Shown here in pieces: positions 13,608-23,631 of a stretch of DNA of 64,000 bases. A program made the position numbers and the translations under genes. The notes beneath the pieces were generated by a model, which did no database searches, was not told where the DNA came from, and was given only the letters and a program-made list of their open reading frames with translations. The DNA lies in assembly GCA_944389175.1 (NCBI GenBank), contig CALXLK010000009.1, positions 38,976-102,975 of the forward strand, in the 5' to 3' direction. Numbering within the stretch: the stretch's first letter is position 1; the number at the start of each line of letters is the position of its first letter. The stretch is from an uncultured Opitutales bacterium. GTDB lineage: Bacteria > Verrucomicrobiota > Verrucomicrobiia > Opitutales > Intestinicryptomonadaceae.

Positions 13608-14117
13608 ATGTACCCCGACTTTTCCGACGAAATCCTGGGCATATCGGCCCGCATTGTAAGCCTCTACACAGACAGAGGCCTGTTTTTGTGCGGGGCCGAA
13701 TCGTGCACCGGCGGAGCCTGCGCCTCGGCCATAGTGGCAACCCCCGGGGCAAGCCGAATTTTTAGAGGATCGGCGGTGTGCTATTGCGACGGGGCAAAGG
13801 AAAAAATTCTCGGCGTAAAAGCCTCAACCATTGAAAAGTTTTTTGCCGAAAGCAGCCGGTGCGCGGAAGAAATGGCCTTCGGCGCCCTCGGCCTCTACGA
13901 GGCCGACATCGCCTTTGCCACGACAGGCTTTCTCGACGCCAACGTAGGCGGCAAACCCGAATCTTTGCGCGGCATCGTGTTCGCGGCGATTGCCATGCGC
14001 GGAAGGCGGGAGGCCCTTGTAAATAGAATAAGCCTCGACCCATCCAACGAGCGCAATTTCAACCGCCTTTACTGTGTGCTTGAGGTAATGAAGATGATAG
14101 AAAAAGCAGCTCTATAA
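13608..14117 (+). CDS. pncC: CinA C-terminal domain protein, probable nicotinamide-nucleotide amidase
   Basis: A 169-residue stand-alone CinA C-terminal domain, the size of E. coli PncC, which hydrolyses nicotinamide mononucleotide to nicotinate mononucleotide and ammonia in NAD recycling. The signature AESCTGG lies at residues 30-36 and is followed by the [26 protein letters not shown] region and a late [12 protein letters not shown] glycine turn. The N-terminal molybdopterin-binding domain of long CinA proteins is absent. It shares a divergent 80-base promoter region with the comM-type gene. A possible terminator lies about 200 bases downstream. Confidence 0.88.
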   Translation: MYPDFSDEILGISARIVSLYTDRGLFLCGAESCTGGACASAIVATPGASRIFRGSAVCYCDGAKEKILGVKASTIEKFFAESSRCAEEMAFGALGLYEADIAFATTGFLDANVGGKPESLRGIVFAAIAMRGRREALVNRISLDPSNERNFNRLYCVLEVMKMIEKAAL

Positions 14118-14880
14118 GGGGAAAAAAGTACCCGACGCAATATTCCGCCCGACTCCGCCCTTTTTGAAAACCGCCTAAAATTCTCGAAGCAAAGACAAGA
14201 ATAAAAAGCGCACATGAATATAGCCCAAGTATTAACGGAGCATCGGCTGCATTTTATACATTGCGTGTAAATAAATTTTACGTTTTTAAATTAATATATA
14301 ACTTATAAAATTTTGCCGCCCGCGCACCGCTCGCGCGTTTTTTTTCGCCCAATTCCAGGGGTGGATTGGGAAAATACGGGAAGAGAACCAAATCTATATG
14401 GGAAGGGGGAAAGTGTGCGTGGTAGCGCGTACATGTATGTGGCGGTAGTTTTTGTGTGGAGTGGGGAGAGGGAAAAAATTAGAGATGGAGAAAAAAAAGG
14501 AAAAAGGCGGGAAGGAAAATAAAGAGGAAAGATTGCCTTTTTGTGTAAGCGAGTGTTTTTTTGTGCGGCTATGAATGAGTGAAGATTGGATGAAACGGGA
14601 AAGAGATAGTGTGTGTTCTTTTTTGAAAAAAAAGATAATAAGAGTTTAAAAAGAAGATGAAAGGCAATGCAACGAATATAAAACGCGGCGCAGGGCGACA
14701 TAATTTTTAAAGGCTTGCAATATTTGCCATCGCCCCGCTTCCCTTTTCTTTCCGCGCAGACATCCAATCAAATACAACTGCCGCTAAAAGACTGCAAAAA
14801 TCAAGACACGCCCATCTGAATATATTGAAAAAATACAAATATACCCTGCCGCCCTTCCGAAAAACCTCCGTTGCATGGAC
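14118..14880. other. Long intergenic region with purine-rich tract
   Basis: About 760 bases between the convergent pncC and mutB genes. Positions 14350-14660 are almost entirely purine plus T on the plus strand (long G/A runs), with GGGGTGGATTGGGAAAATACGGG echoed at 7128-7190. Apart from the two terminators listed separately I see no gene. Open frames here are low-complexity and not credible. Confidence 0.45.
14321..14345 (+). terminator. Possible terminator downstream of pncC
   Basis: CGCGC, 7-base loop, GCGCG, then eight T residues. The stem is only 5 bp but all G-C. It lies about 200 bases after the pncC stop codon. Confidence 0.5.
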
Positions 14881-14909
14881 AAAAAAAACGCCGCTTTGAA
14901 AAAGCGGCG
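14881..14909 (-). terminator. Rho-independent terminator of the mutA-mutB operon
   Basis: On the minus strand CGCCGCTTT pairs with AAAGCGGCG (perfect 9 bp) around a 3-base loop, and eight T residues follow. It begins about 24 bases after the mutB stop codon. Confidence 0.93.
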
Positions 14910-14932
14910 CGAAAATTTTGTGCGAAAGAAAA

Positions 14933-17113
14933 TTAAGCCTCGAGAAGTTCGAGCATTTTCTTTGCGGAATCGGCGATCTTTGTGCCGGGGCCAAATATTG
15001 CGGCTGCGCCGTGGTCGAAGAGGAACTGGTAGTCTTGGACGGGAATGACGCCGCCGACAACGACCATGATATCCTCGCGGCCGAGCTTTTTGAGCTCCTG
15101 AACCAGCTGCGGCAACAGAGTCTTGTGGCCTGCGGCCAGCGAGCTCATGCCGACAATGTGGACATCGTTTTCGACGGCCATCTTTGCCGTTTCTTCCGGA
15201 GTCTGGAACAGGGGACCGACATCGACGTCGAATCCGAGGTCGGCATAGCCCGTGGCGACAACCTTTGCGCCGCGGTCGTGGCCGTCCTGCCCCATTTTTG
15301 CTATGAGGATTCTCGGCTTGCGGCCTTCGCGAGCCTCGAACTTTTTAATCATGTCGGCGATTTCGTTCACAGTCTTTATGTTGTTTGCGTTCTTTGTCAG
15401 TTCCTTGCCGTATACGCCGTCGATAGAGCGGATTACGGCCTTATAGCGGCCAAATACCTTTTCGCAAGCCATGGATATTTCACCCAAGCTCGCCCTGGCT
15501 TTCGCGGCCTCGACGCTCAATTCGAGCAGGTTGCCCTTGCCCGTAGCAGCGCAATTTGTAATCTCGTCAAGTATGCGGCGAACCTGAGCGTTGTCGCGGT
15601 TTGCGCGCAGCTTTTCAAGCTTGCGTATCTGAGCCTCGCGCACGGCGGTATTGTCGATGTCGAGAATGTCCAGCGGCTGCTCCTTTTCGAGCCTGTATTT
15701 CGTCAGGCCTACAATCGTCTCCATTCCGCCGTCGATTCTGGCCTGGCGGCGCGCCGAAGCCTCCTCAATGCGCAGTTTAGGCAGACCAGCCTCAATGGCC
15801 TTCGTCATGCCGCCGTGCTCTTCGACTTCGCTGATGTGGTTCCACGCCGAGCGCGCCAACTCGTCGGTCAGCTTCTCTACGTAGTATGAACCGGCCCACG
15901 GATCGATTACGCGGCAAATGCCGGTCTCGTCCTGCAAATACAGCTGCGTGTTGCGGGCAATTCTCGCGGAGAAGTCGGTCGGCAAAGCAATCGCCTCGTC
16001 GAGGGCGTTTGTGTGCAAGCTCTGGGTGTGGCCCAAAGCCGCGCCCATGGCCTCGACGCACGTGCGCGTTACGTTGTTGAACGGATCCTGCTCCGTCAAC
16101 GACCAACCCGATGTCTGAGAGTGCGTGCGCAACGCAAGGCTCTTGGGATCCTGCGGATCAAAGCCCTTTACGATTTTCGCCCACAACATTCTCGCCGCGC
16201 GCATCTTGGCAACTTCCATGAAGTAGTTCTTGCCTATCGCCCAGAAGAACGACAGACGCGGAGCGAACTGGTCAACCTTCAGCCCGGCCTTTATGCCTTC
16301 GCGCAAGTATTCCAAACCGTCGGCAAGCGTGTAGGCCATTTCCAAATCGGCCGTGGCGCCCGCCTCCTGCATGTGGTAGCCCGAAATCGATATGCTGTTA
16401 AACTTGGGCATGTTCTTCGACGTGTACGCAAAAATATCGCCGATAATCTTCATCGAGGGCGTCGGCGGATATATGTAGGTATTGCGCACCATGAACTCTT
16501 TGAGAATGTCGTTCTGAATTGTTCCGGCAAGCTGTTCAAGCTTTGCGCCCTGCTCCAAACCGGCCACAATGTAGAAAGCCATAATCGGCAAAACAGCCCC
16601 GTTCATCGTCATCGAAACCGATACCTGCGAGAGCGGGATTTTGTCAAAGAGGACTTCCATGTCCATAATAGAGTCTACTGCCACGCCCGCCTTGCCGACG
16701 TCGCCAACGACGCGCGGATGGTCGGAGTCGTAGCCTCTGTGGGTGGCCAAGTCAAACGCGATCGAAAGCCCCTTCTGGCCGGCGGCCAAATTGCGCCTGT
16801 AAAACGCGTTGGATTCCTCCGCCGTCGAGAAACCGGCGTACTGGCGAACCGTCCACGGGCGAACAACATACATAGTCGCATACGGCCCGCGCAAGTACGG
16901 GGCAATGCCCGCCGTAAAATCGAGGTGCTCAAGACCCTCGTAATCCGCCTTCGTATAAAGGGGCTTTACTCGGATGCGTTCCATCGTATCGGCAACGAGC
17001 GAATCGGCAGAAACCCCCGTTGCATTCTTTACTGCGTCCTCCCACTGCTGTTGCGAAACTTTGTCGGAGGAAAACTCCAATCCAATCTTACTAAAATCAG
17101 GATTCTTGTTCAT
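14933..17113 (-). CDS. mutB: Methylmalonyl-CoA mutase large (catalytic) subunit
   Basis: The 726-residue B12-dependent alpha subunit that interconverts succinyl-CoA and (R)-methylmalonyl-CoA, the key step of propionate formation by the succinate pathway. The N-terminal TIM barrel carries [18 protein letters not shown] and the substrate-channel blocks [19 protein letters not shown] and [14 protein letters not shown]. The C-terminal domain has the base-off cobalamin motif [11 protein letters not shown] with the cobalt-ligand histidine near residue 609, then GMSSLAAGH and VVVGGVIP. The start at 17113 is backed by AGAAAGGTG eight bases upstream. It follows mutA by 18 bases and ends at a strong terminator. 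The cofactor dependence links it to the B12 riboswitch locus at 55-59 kb. Confidence 0.97.
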   Translation of the reverse strand: MNKNPDFSKIGLEFSSDKVSQQQWEDAVKNATGVSADSLVADTMERIRVKPLYTKADYEGLEHLDFTAGIAPYLRGPYATMYVVRPWTVRQYAGFSTAEESNAFYRRNLAAGQKGLSIAFDLATHRGYDSDHPRVVGDVGKAGVAVDSIMDMEVLFDKIPLSQVSVSMTMNGAVLPIMAFYIVAGLEQGAKLEQLAGTIQNDILKEFMVRNTYIYPPTPSMKIIGDIFAYTSKNMPKFNSISISGYHMQEAGATADLEMAYTLADGLEYLREGIKAGLKVDQFAPRLSFFWAIGKNYFMEVAKMRAARMLWAKIVKGFDPQDPKSLALRTHSQTSGWSLTEQDPFNNVTRTCVEAMGAALGHTQSLHTNALDEAIALPTDFSARIARNTQLYLQDETGICRVIDPWAGSYYVEKLTDELARSAWNHISEVEEHGGMTKAIEAGLPKLRIEEASARRQARIDGGMETIVGLTKYRLEKEQPLDILDIDNTAVREAQIRKLEKLRANRDNAQVRRILDEITNCAATGKGNLLELSVEAAKARASLGEISMACEKVFGRYKAVIRSIDGVYGKELTKNANNIKTVNEIADMIKKFEAREGRKPRILIAKMGQDGHDRGAKVVATGYADLGFDVDVGPLFQTPEETAKMAVENDVHIVGMSSLAAGHKTLLPQLVQELKKLGREDIMVVVGGVIPVQDYQFLFDHGAAAIFGPGTKIADSAKKMLELLEA

Positions 17114-17131
17114 CTATACAACACCTTTCTA

Positions 17132-19204
17132 TTATAGAACGCCGAGGTCGCTCAAAACCGATTTTAAGACCTCGTAGTTGTTGCTCTTTATATTGATGAA
17201 GCCGTCGCAACCGGCGCCTCTGTAGACGGGCTCGAGCTCTTCCGGAGCGGCCCCTGCCATATATACCACGCTCTCGGGCTTTAGCGCCTTTATCGCCTTA
17301 GAAACGGCAGGCACCAATTCCGGATACGTAGCGTCGGTGGAACAAATTACGGCGTACTTGCAACCGCTGTCGGCAAACGCCTTTGCGGCGGCGTCGGCAT
17401 CGGCGAATCCGTTGGGGTAGACAACGTCGAAACCGCCGACCTCAAAGAAGCCGCGGATAAAATCTGCGCGAATCTTGTGCTGGACAAGCGGGCCCATCGT
17501 CGCCAAGAAAATCTTGGGCGCCGAACCGTTCTTTGCCTTGTAGTCGGCGCTGGCCACGCGCAGTTTTTCAAAGTGCTCCACAGCCCTGTGGATGTCGAGG
17601 GGCTTTACGCTTTCAGAAGCGTTGCACTTGCAAACAGCCTGGCGCATTTCGCCAATCGAGGCGCCCTTTTCGGCGGCCTCTGCGAGCTTTTCCATGCCGC
17701 ATTTGGGGCAAAGCTTGCCTATCTCGACCTCCTTGCGGGCAGCGGAAACCGCCGCAGAACGATCCTTAAAGACTTTTGCCAGATCGTCGCAGTTGGCAGG
17801 AAGCGGCTTTTCGGTCATGTTCGCGTAGTTGTTTGTACCCACGACAGAGCTCCTGCGGCTGTCGTACCCCTTGCGGCGAAGCGCCGAAACAGCTGCAATT
17901 TTGTCCTGGACGAAACCCGATTTCAAAGCCTCGAGCATACCGCCGAGCTTTTCTATCTCGACGAACATATCCCATGCCCTCTGGGCGACAGCGCGCGTGA
18001 GCGTCTCGACGTAATACGAGCCGCCAGCCGGGTCAGCCACGTCGGAAAGGCCGCATTCCTCTTGAAGGATAACCTGCTGGTTCCTTGCAATGCGCTCCGA
18101 GAATTCGTCGGGCTTGCGTATGATTTCGTCAAAGGCGCCTACCGTCATGGAATCGGTGCCGCCGATTACGCCGGAGAAAGCCTCCGTGGCGGTTCTGAGC
18201 ATGTTGACATACGGGTCGAACTTCGTCTTGTTGAAGAACGCCGTGCGCGCGTTTACCTTTATTTTCAAGGAGTCGCCAGTGCCGCCGAAAGCCTTTACCA
18301 TGTTGGCCCACAGCACTCTGGCCGCCCTGAATTTTGCAATTTCCATGAAGAAATTCGAGCCGAGCGCGAAACGGAACCTGACCAATGCGGCCACGTCGTC
18401 TATTTCCATGCCGCGCTCGAGCATTGCCCTAATATAGTAGGAAGCCGTGGCCATTGCGCAGGCCAATTCTTCGACGACGCTCGCGCCGGCCGAGGAATAG
18501 GGCATGGTGTCGACGCCTATCGCGCCGAACTGCTTGGCGTTTTTGGCGCAGTACGAGGCAATCATATGCATTTCGTTGAGCGCGCAATCCATGGAGCGCG
18601 GAAGAGAGCCGCCCGAAGCCAAAGTGCCCAGGGGGTCGAACCTTATTCCGCCTGATATCTTTTTGCCGACGGAGGCCGCCAGGAACGCAGCAAACACGGG
18701 TGCAGCTGAGGATTGTGTTGAAATGTTAACGTCGACGCACTCAAGCGCGACGCCCTTGAGGGCTTTTTTGAAATCTTCGGCCGTGCTGATTGACAAACCG
18801 CATGCTCCGACATCTCCCTCTTTGGACTTATCCGCATCGATGCCGTTTGCCGAGGGCTTGTCGAGGACAATTTCGATGGAAGTCTGCCCCTTGTTCAGGG
18901 CGTCGAGAATCTTTGCGTTAAATTCCTCGGGCGTGGCCGCCGAAAGCTCCTGAGAAATAAGCCACGGCTTTGTCTTGTTGCCGTCGGGTTTTACGCCCCT
19001 GACAAAATCTCCGAATCCCGGAGGCGTCGGTTCAAAATCGACGTCTGAACGGTTGTATATCGGCTTCAACACGATACCCTCGGGGGTCTTCGTGTTCATT
19101 TTCTTGTCAAACGGAGCACCTTTTAGAAGTTTTTCAGCCGCGGCGTACCATTCTTCGTACGTAGCCGGCTTGAACTCCGAAAATAGAGACTGTTTGTCTT
19201 GCAT
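17132..19204 (-). CDS. mutA: Methylmalonyl-CoA mutase small subunit
   Basis: A 690-residue non-catalytic partner of MutB. The TIM-barrel half is recognisable (GISGGIRFDPLG-like, MIASYCAKNAKQFGAIGVDT, and QQVILQEECGLSDVADPAGG). In the B12 domain the DxHxxG motif is replaced by MGPLVQHKIR, the expected loss in this subunit. The heterodimer is the bacterial form seen in Propionibacterium. Odd feature: about residues 495-530 hold a CPKCG...CKC zinc-ribbon-like insert between the barrel and the cobalamin-like domain. AAGGAAG lies just upstream of the ATG at 19204. It is the first gene of the two-gene operon and is divergent from the MFS transporter. Confidence 0.95.
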   Translation of the reverse strand: MQDKQSLFSEFKPATYEEWYAAAEKLLKGAPFDKKMNTKTPEGIVLKPIYNRSDVDFEPTPPGFGDFVRGVKPDGNKTKPWLISQELSAATPEEFNAKILDALNKGQTSIEIVLDKPSANGIDADKSKEGDVGACGLSISTAEDFKKALKGVALECVDVNISTQSSAAPVFAAFLAASVGKKISGGIRFDPLGTLASGGSLPRSMDCALNEMHMIASYCAKNAKQFGAIGVDTMPYSSAGASVVEELACAMATASYYIRAMLERGMEIDDVAALVRFRFALGSNFFMEIAKFRAARVLWANMVKAFGGTGDSLKIKVNARTAFFNKTKFDPYVNMLRTATEAFSGVIGGTDSMTVGAFDEIIRKPDEFSERIARNQQVILQEECGLSDVADPAGGSYYVETLTRAVAQRAWDMFVEIEKLGGMLEALKSGFVQDKIAAVSALRRKGYDSRRSSVVGTNNYANMTEKPLPANCDDLAKVFKDRSAAVSAARKEVEIGKLCPKCGMEKLAEAAEKGASIGEMRQAVCKCNASESVKPLDIHRAVEHFEKLRVASADYKAKNGSAPKIFLATMGPLVQHKIRADFIRGFFEVGGFDVVYPNGFADADAAAKAFADSGCKYAVICSTDATYPELVPAVSKAIKALKPESVVYMAGAAPEELEPVYRGAGCDGFINIKSNNYEVLKSVLSDLGVL

Positions 19205-19561
19205 ATACTTCCTTGCGTTAAGTTAACCGCCCAATAAAACAAAGAACGTTATTCACCTATTTAGCGGTATAAACTAAAGGGTGGTTATTTCATATAAAAT
19301 GCGCTAGTCAAGCTTTATCTATCTTTTTAATCCCCGTAAAAAAGCCTCGCGCGCCAAATATCGGCGGCAAACGGCCCCTTTTGGGAAAATCGCCGTGTTT
19401 TTGCAGCGAGCGGCAAATGCGAGCAAAATTTGGTTGACGTTTTTTTGCCTTTGATTCTTTTAGGTGGGTTTTCGTTTAACTGAGGACTTTCATTTGAAAT
19501 ATACCGAGGGCCACTAATACAGAATACGTTATCAAAAACAAGGAGCATCAACGGCAACTGC
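19205..19561. other. Divergent promoter region of mutA and the MFS gene
   Basis: AT-rich DNA between two divergent genes. TTGACT on the minus strand near 19310 could be a -35 box of mutA, but no good -10 box follows at 17 bases. No gene is seen. Confidence 0.4.
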
Positions 19562-19589
19562 CGGGTTCGTGTTTAAAGACACAAACCCG
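19562..19589 (+). promoter_or_regulatory. Leader hairpin upstream of the MFS gene
   Basis: CGGGTTCGTGT and ACACAAACCCG form an 11 bp stem with one C-A mismatch around the loop TTAAAG, ending 39 bases before the chosen start codon. No T run follows, so it is not a simple terminator. It may control translation or mRNA stability; no known family was recognised. Confidence 0.4.
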
Positions 19590-19628
19590 CAAGCACGGCC
19601 CTCAAAAAAAAATCAATATCCCAACACC

Positions 19629-20822
19629 ATGTCAGATACGGACAAAAAATTATTGCTGTACAGATTGGCGGCCATGTCGTTTTTTTTCATGCAGGGTATC
19701 GTTTTTTCAAGCTGGACGACCCGAATTGCCGATATAAGGACTGCCCTTAATCTTTCGGAGGCGCAGCTGGGCACCATACTTTTTGCCCTCCCGCTCGGAC
19801 AGCTGCTTACAATGCCCCTCTCCGGATATCTCGTGGCGAGGTTCTCCAGCAAAAAGTGCATACTTACAGCTTCGATGATATACCCTTTGTGCCTGCTTCT
19901 CATCGACGCATCCTCAAGCATAACCGAACTGTTTCTGGCCCTGTTTTGTTTCGGTATCACCGCCAACATAAACAACATAGCCTTCAACACACAGGCCGTA
20001 TCGGTCGAAAAGCTAAGTCCGCGCTCAATAATGGGCACAATGCACGGCACGTGGAGCCTGGCGTGTTTTTGCGGAGGCATCATAACCATGCTATTTAGCC
20101 GCGCGGGAATTGGCATAACAGAACACTACATAATAACGATAGTCTATTCCGCCGTAAATCTCGCCATCTTCGGCCGCCTGCTCTACCCCTTCGACGCAAA
20201 CCCGAGGGAGAAAAAGCCCGGGGACGAGGGCAAGACCAGGGGTATGTTTTCGCCGACGCCCTTCATTTTGATGCTCGGCATTGTAGCATTCGCGTGCATG
20301 AGCTGCGAAGGCACCATGTACGACTGGAGCATAATATACTTCCGCGACATAGTAAAGGTGCCGGCGAAAAACAGCGCCATAGGCTATATATGCTTCATGT
20401 CGATGATGGCGCTCGGGCGCTTCGGGTCGGATTTCTTCATAAACCGCTTTGGCCGCACGCGGGTTCTGCAAACAAACGGCGCGATAATAACTTTCGGAAT
20501 GATGCTTGCTGTAATATTCCCGTATCCCGTCCCGGCGACGATAGGGTTCTTCCTCGTGGGCATTGGCGTTTCCTCTGTAATTCCGATATGCTACTCCTCG
20601 GCCGGGCGCTCGCGCAGAATGCCCTCGGGCATTGCCATTGCAACTGTTTCAAGCATCGGCTTTCTCGGATTCCTCATGGGGCCGCCGATTATTGGCCATA
20701 TCGCGGCGGCGTCAAACTTGCGGGTGTCTTTTGCCACGATGGCTGTCATCGGCTGTTTTGTCTCCATAATCGCGCCGTTTCTGCGCAATAGGCTCGACGG
20801 CGACGACTCAAAGAGCCAATAG
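19629..20822 (+). CDS. Major facilitator superfamily transporter (YbjJ/fucose-permease-like)
   Basis: A 397-residue inner-membrane protein with about 12 hydrophobic segments. The start MSDTDKKLLLYRLAAM at 19629 gives the normal MFS N-terminus; the frame is open from 19569, but that extension overlaps a leader hairpin and is not hydrophobic. The half containing GIVFSSWTTRIADI...LNLSEAQLGTILFALPLG resembles the YbjJ/FucP-like group, where the second segment carries GxLxxxPLxG. A charged cytoplasmic loop (about residues 190-215) separates the halves. Substrate is unknown. It is divergent from the mutA-mutB operon. Confidence 0.85.
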   Translation: MSDTDKKLLLYRLAAMSFFFMQGIVFSSWTTRIADIRTALNLSEAQLGTILFALPLGQLLTMPLSGYLVARFSSKKCILTASMIYPLCLLLIDASSSITELFLALFCFGITANINNIAFNTQAVSVEKLSPRSIMGTMHGTWSLACFCGGIITMLFSRAGIGITEHYIITIVYSAVNLAIFGRLLYPFDANPREKKPGDEGKTRGMFSPTPFILMLGIVAFACMSCEGTMYDWSIIYFRDIVKVPAKNSAIGYICFMSMMALGRFGSDFFINRFGRTRVLQTNGAIITFGMMLAVIFPYPVPATIGFFLVGIGVSSVIPICYSSAGRSRRMPSGIAIATVSSIGFLGFLMGPPIIGHIAAASNLRVSFATMAVIGCFVSIIAPFLRNRLDGDDSKSQ

Positions 20823-20947
20823 CCTTCGGCCTTTTTCATAAAATCTTAAAAAAATAAAAATTTTTCTTTAAAAATTAAGATAATCTGCAAAAATACGCCT
20901 TGCCTTCTTTTTATTATAGGAGGGTACATAGTCTTACATTCGCTATT

Positions 20948-22189
20948 ATGAAAAGGATAATTGTTGCTATAGGCGCGACGGTATGCGCTTACACCACAAT
21001 GTTTGCGGCCGGATTCCAGACTCTGGAACAGGGCGCATCTAACATGGGCACCGCGGCAGCGGGCGCCACTGCAAACGCAAATGCCGACGCAACCGCGGCA
21101 TTTTGGAACCCGTCGGCAGGGTTCAATGCGGGATTGGAAGTGGGAGAGACGAAAGTCGACGTGGGAATAAATGTCGTCCTCTCGGTATTCGATTTCAACG
21201 CCACGAGCGTGACCAGCGTCAATCCGACGCTCAAGCCCGGTAAAAGCGGCGATGCCGGCTGCACGAGCATAGTTCCGAATGTGTTTGTTCTGCACCGCCT
21301 CACCGAAGACGTAATGCTAACCCTTTCAATGACGGCTCCGTACGCATTGGAGACTGACTATGACGAAAACTGGGTCGGGCGCCAGATGGCTCTAAACAGC
21401 AACCTCACCACGCTCGAGTTTAATCCGAGCCTAGCCTACCGCATAAACAAGTACATAACAATTAACGGCGGCATATCGGGCCAGTGGCTGCACGCGAACC
21501 TGACTTCCATGCCCGACTTTGTAAACGAGTACGCCGTATCCGGACAGAGCTTTGCAGTGGGCGGAAACGCCGGTTTTACAATCAACTACGCCGAAGACGG
21601 AAGGGTTGGCTTTCAATGGCGCAGCGAAGTCAGCCACGACATAGCCGGAAACCTGAATATAAACGGCAATGTGGCAAAGCGCATAGGCTGCGATCTAACT
21701 CTTCCCCAAACATTTACCGTAGGATGGTACCAGCGCCTAAGAGGCGATTTAAAACGCTTTGCCGTAATGGTTGATTACGCTTACACGATGTGGTCGAGCT
21801 TTGACAACCTCTACATATACGGCAAGGACGGCTCCGGCGCGGTGACAAACCAGGACGAGTCTTGGAGAAACACATCGAGGGTTTGCGGCGGCATACATTT
21901 CTTCCCCCTTTCCAATGACGATCTGGTAATTCGCCTGGGCGCCGCCTGGGACCAGACTCCCATAAAAGACGCCCAACACCGCTACGCCAGAATTCCCTGC
22001 ACCGACCGCCTGTGGTTTTGCGGCGGCATAGGTTACAAGTACGGCAATTTCAATATCGACATCTCCTATACGTACATATACTTCCTCGACGATCCCGAAA
22101 TGAACGACGCCTCTTACGGAACGCAACTTGAAGGTTATTTTGAGGGGCGCGCCCACGTATTTGCAATTCAGTTCGGATACAAATTTTAA
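20948..22189 (+). CDS. OmpP1/FadL-type outer-membrane beta-barrel protein
   Basis: A 413-residue outer-membrane transporter of the FadL family, whose members pass hydrophobic compounds such as long-chain fatty acids. The signal peptide (about 1-20) is followed at once by the family-typical N-terminus GFQTLEQGASNMGTAAAG, then ADATAAFWNPSAG, the plug/hatch region. The rest is rich in alternating beta strands and ends in an aromatic C-terminal strand, AIQFGYKF, as needed for barrel insertion. The start MKRIIVAIG at 20948 gives a clean signal peptide. A long A/T tract precedes it, and the gene appears to be monocistronic. FadL homologues also import aromatic compounds, so the substrate is open. 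Confidence 0.9.
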   Translation: MKRIIVAIGATVCAYTTMFAAGFQTLEQGASNMGTAAAGATANANADATAAFWNPSAGFNAGLEVGETKVDVGINVVLSVFDFNATSVTSVNPTLKPGKSGDAGCTSIVPNVFVLHRLTEDVMLTLSMTAPYALETDYDENWVGRQMALNSNLTTLEFNPSLAYRINKYITINGGISGQWLHANLTSMPDFVNEYAVSGQSFAVGGNAGFTINYAEDGRVGFQWRSEVSHDIAGNLNINGNVAKRIGCDLTLPQTFTVGWYQRLRGDLKRFAVMVDYAYTMWSSFDNLYIYGKDGSGAVTNQDESWRNTSRVCGGIHFFPLSNDDLVIRLGAAWDQTPIKDAQHRYARIPCTDRLWFCGGIGYKYGNFNIDISYTYIYFLDDPEMNDASYGTQLEGYFEGRAHVFAIQFGYKF

Positions 22190-22459
22190 ATTTCGAGGGT
22201 AAAAATATTTTTCCGACGACGATTTTTGCGCGGCGGCCGAAAGGTTAGCCGCATTTTTTTTTACAAGGAAGGGAAATTGATTAAATGGGGCAATCAATGT
22301 CTGAAACCGCGCTATTGCGAGTGTTTTAGCCGCATGGAAGCAGATATCATATATGCATAACATAGCCCGAAATAAACACTTGGCAAAAATTTGCGCTTTT
22401 TTAGCTTGACGGGAACAAAACATTGTCCACCATACCCAATTTTAAGACTAAGCACAACC

Positions 22460-22744
22460 ATGTCGGACGAAAAAGTTTCATGCACCCTCACAGTTCAAAA
22501 CAAGATGGGCATTCATGCCCGTCCTGCAGCTATGGTCGTTCGCATTTCGAACAAATATCCCGACACCGACGTTTTTGTGGAAAAAGACGGCGAGCAGGTT
22601 AACGGCAAGAGTATCATGAGCCTCATGATGCTTGCCGCAGGCAAAGGCTCTGAGGTTAAGTTTACAGCCTCCGGAAAAAACGCCAACAAGATGCTTGCCG
22701 AGATTACGGATCTCTTCGACAGAAAGTTCGACGAGCAGGAATAG
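22460..22744 (+). CDS. ptsH: HPr phosphocarrier protein
   Basis: A 94-residue HPr. The active-site motif MGIHARPA places the phosphorylated histidine at His19 (His15 of the standard protein, shifted by a four-residue N-terminal extension). NGKSIMSLMMLAAG carries Ser51, equivalent to the regulatory Ser46. HPr relays phosphate from enzyme I to PTS enzymes; in many Verrucomicrobia-like genomes it occurs without sugar permeases and serves regulation. Here no ptsI or permease is adjacent, and the only EIIA-like domain in the window is fused to a probable cyclase at 31365-32735. The start at 22460 has no Shine-Dalgarno site. A terminator follows within 20 bases. Confidence 0.94.
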   Translation: MSDEKVSCTLTVQNKMGIHARPAAMVVRISNKYPDTDVFVEKDGEQVNGKSIMSLMMLAAGKGSEVKFTASGKNANKMLAEITDLFDRKFDEQE

Positions 22745-22762
22745 CAAAAAGACGCAATTTCT

Positions 22763-22799
22763 AAAAAAACGCCTTCATTTTCACATGGGGCGTTTTTTT
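22763..22799 (+). terminator. Terminator after ptsH
   Basis: A7-CGCC, 15-base loop, GGCG-T7. The A/T arms make it nearly symmetric, so it may work in both directions. Confidence 0.7.
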
Positions 22800-23631
22800 A
22801 TGGGCGGAATGTTCTTTTGCGCGACATGTTTGTCAACACCCGCGAAAACGACGGAATAAAAAAAACGCCCTTTGAAAAAAAAGAATGGCAAACATAAAAA
22901 CGGAGGAACTTCGGGCGAAATATCAACCTTAAGGCTTACAACCCCACTGCCTGCAATATTCAAATTACTTTGCTCTTATTATCTAACAAGAGTTCAACTG
23001 AACTGTATTAAGAAGGCCTCTCTTGGCGCCATAGAAAAAAGTAGTTGCCATCAAAAAGAAGCGGCAATTAACGTTTCTATGCGCGGACTCTATCTGCCCA
23101 AAAGACCAATTTTGCGCATAAGCGCTTGAATGACTGTCTGTTTTGCATATGTGCGGCGTCTGGGCGGGATTTTCCGCCTCGTCTGCCCCGCGAAACGGCT
23201 TTTTCTAATATCTTTATTTACCGCTTGGCGGCCGTTTAAAATTTGCGTTTTTCTTACACCAATATGGGGCTTGCGTACACAGTAAGGCAGATTGTCCTCA
23301 TTTCGGGCCCGCTTAGGGGGAAAATTCCCGCAACTTGGCTGCATGGCGGAGAAAATTTTGGGAGAATAGCCGCAATGTGCACGGCGGCCTCGGTAAGTAT
23401 TCAAGCATCGCCCGAGAAATATTTTTCTCCTTTTTTCTTTTTTTCTTAGGGATAAAAGATAGTCGCAAAAAACAAAAAAAACGCGCCGAAAGTACGGGAA
23501 AGAACAGAAACTCCCCGGGAAACGGGGATTGACAAATTCCAACGATAGAATGAGCCCAAACAACTCATTCGGCAAACCCCCATTTGCTTTACGAGGATTG
23601 AAAGCCGATATAATGGCGATTGCCAGAACAT
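22800..23631. other. Intergenic region without recognised genes
   Basis: About 830 bases between the convergent ptsH and lpxK genes. It contains a GGCGG-GATTTT-CCGCC hairpin near 23164-23180 and mixed pyrimidine tracts near 23420-23450. Open frames here look random. No tRNA, RNase P or SRP RNA motif was found by eye. Confidence 0.4.

Noticed and set aside
13528..13752. Upstream extension of the comM-type gene
   Set aside because: Arginine- and proline-rich, overlaps the divergent pncC start, and the family N-terminus begins at 13527.
16013..17137. Long plus-strand open frame antisense to mutB
   Set aside because: A shadow frame caused by codon bias; the minus-strand protein is an unmistakable mutase.
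17477..18655. Long plus-strand open frame antisense to mutA
   Set aside because: Another shadow frame; it has no family content and lies fully within mutA.
23090..23575. Minus-strand open frame of 161 codons between ptsH and lpxK
   Set aside because: Arginine-rich with no motif, no ribosome-binding site and composition of non-coding DNA.
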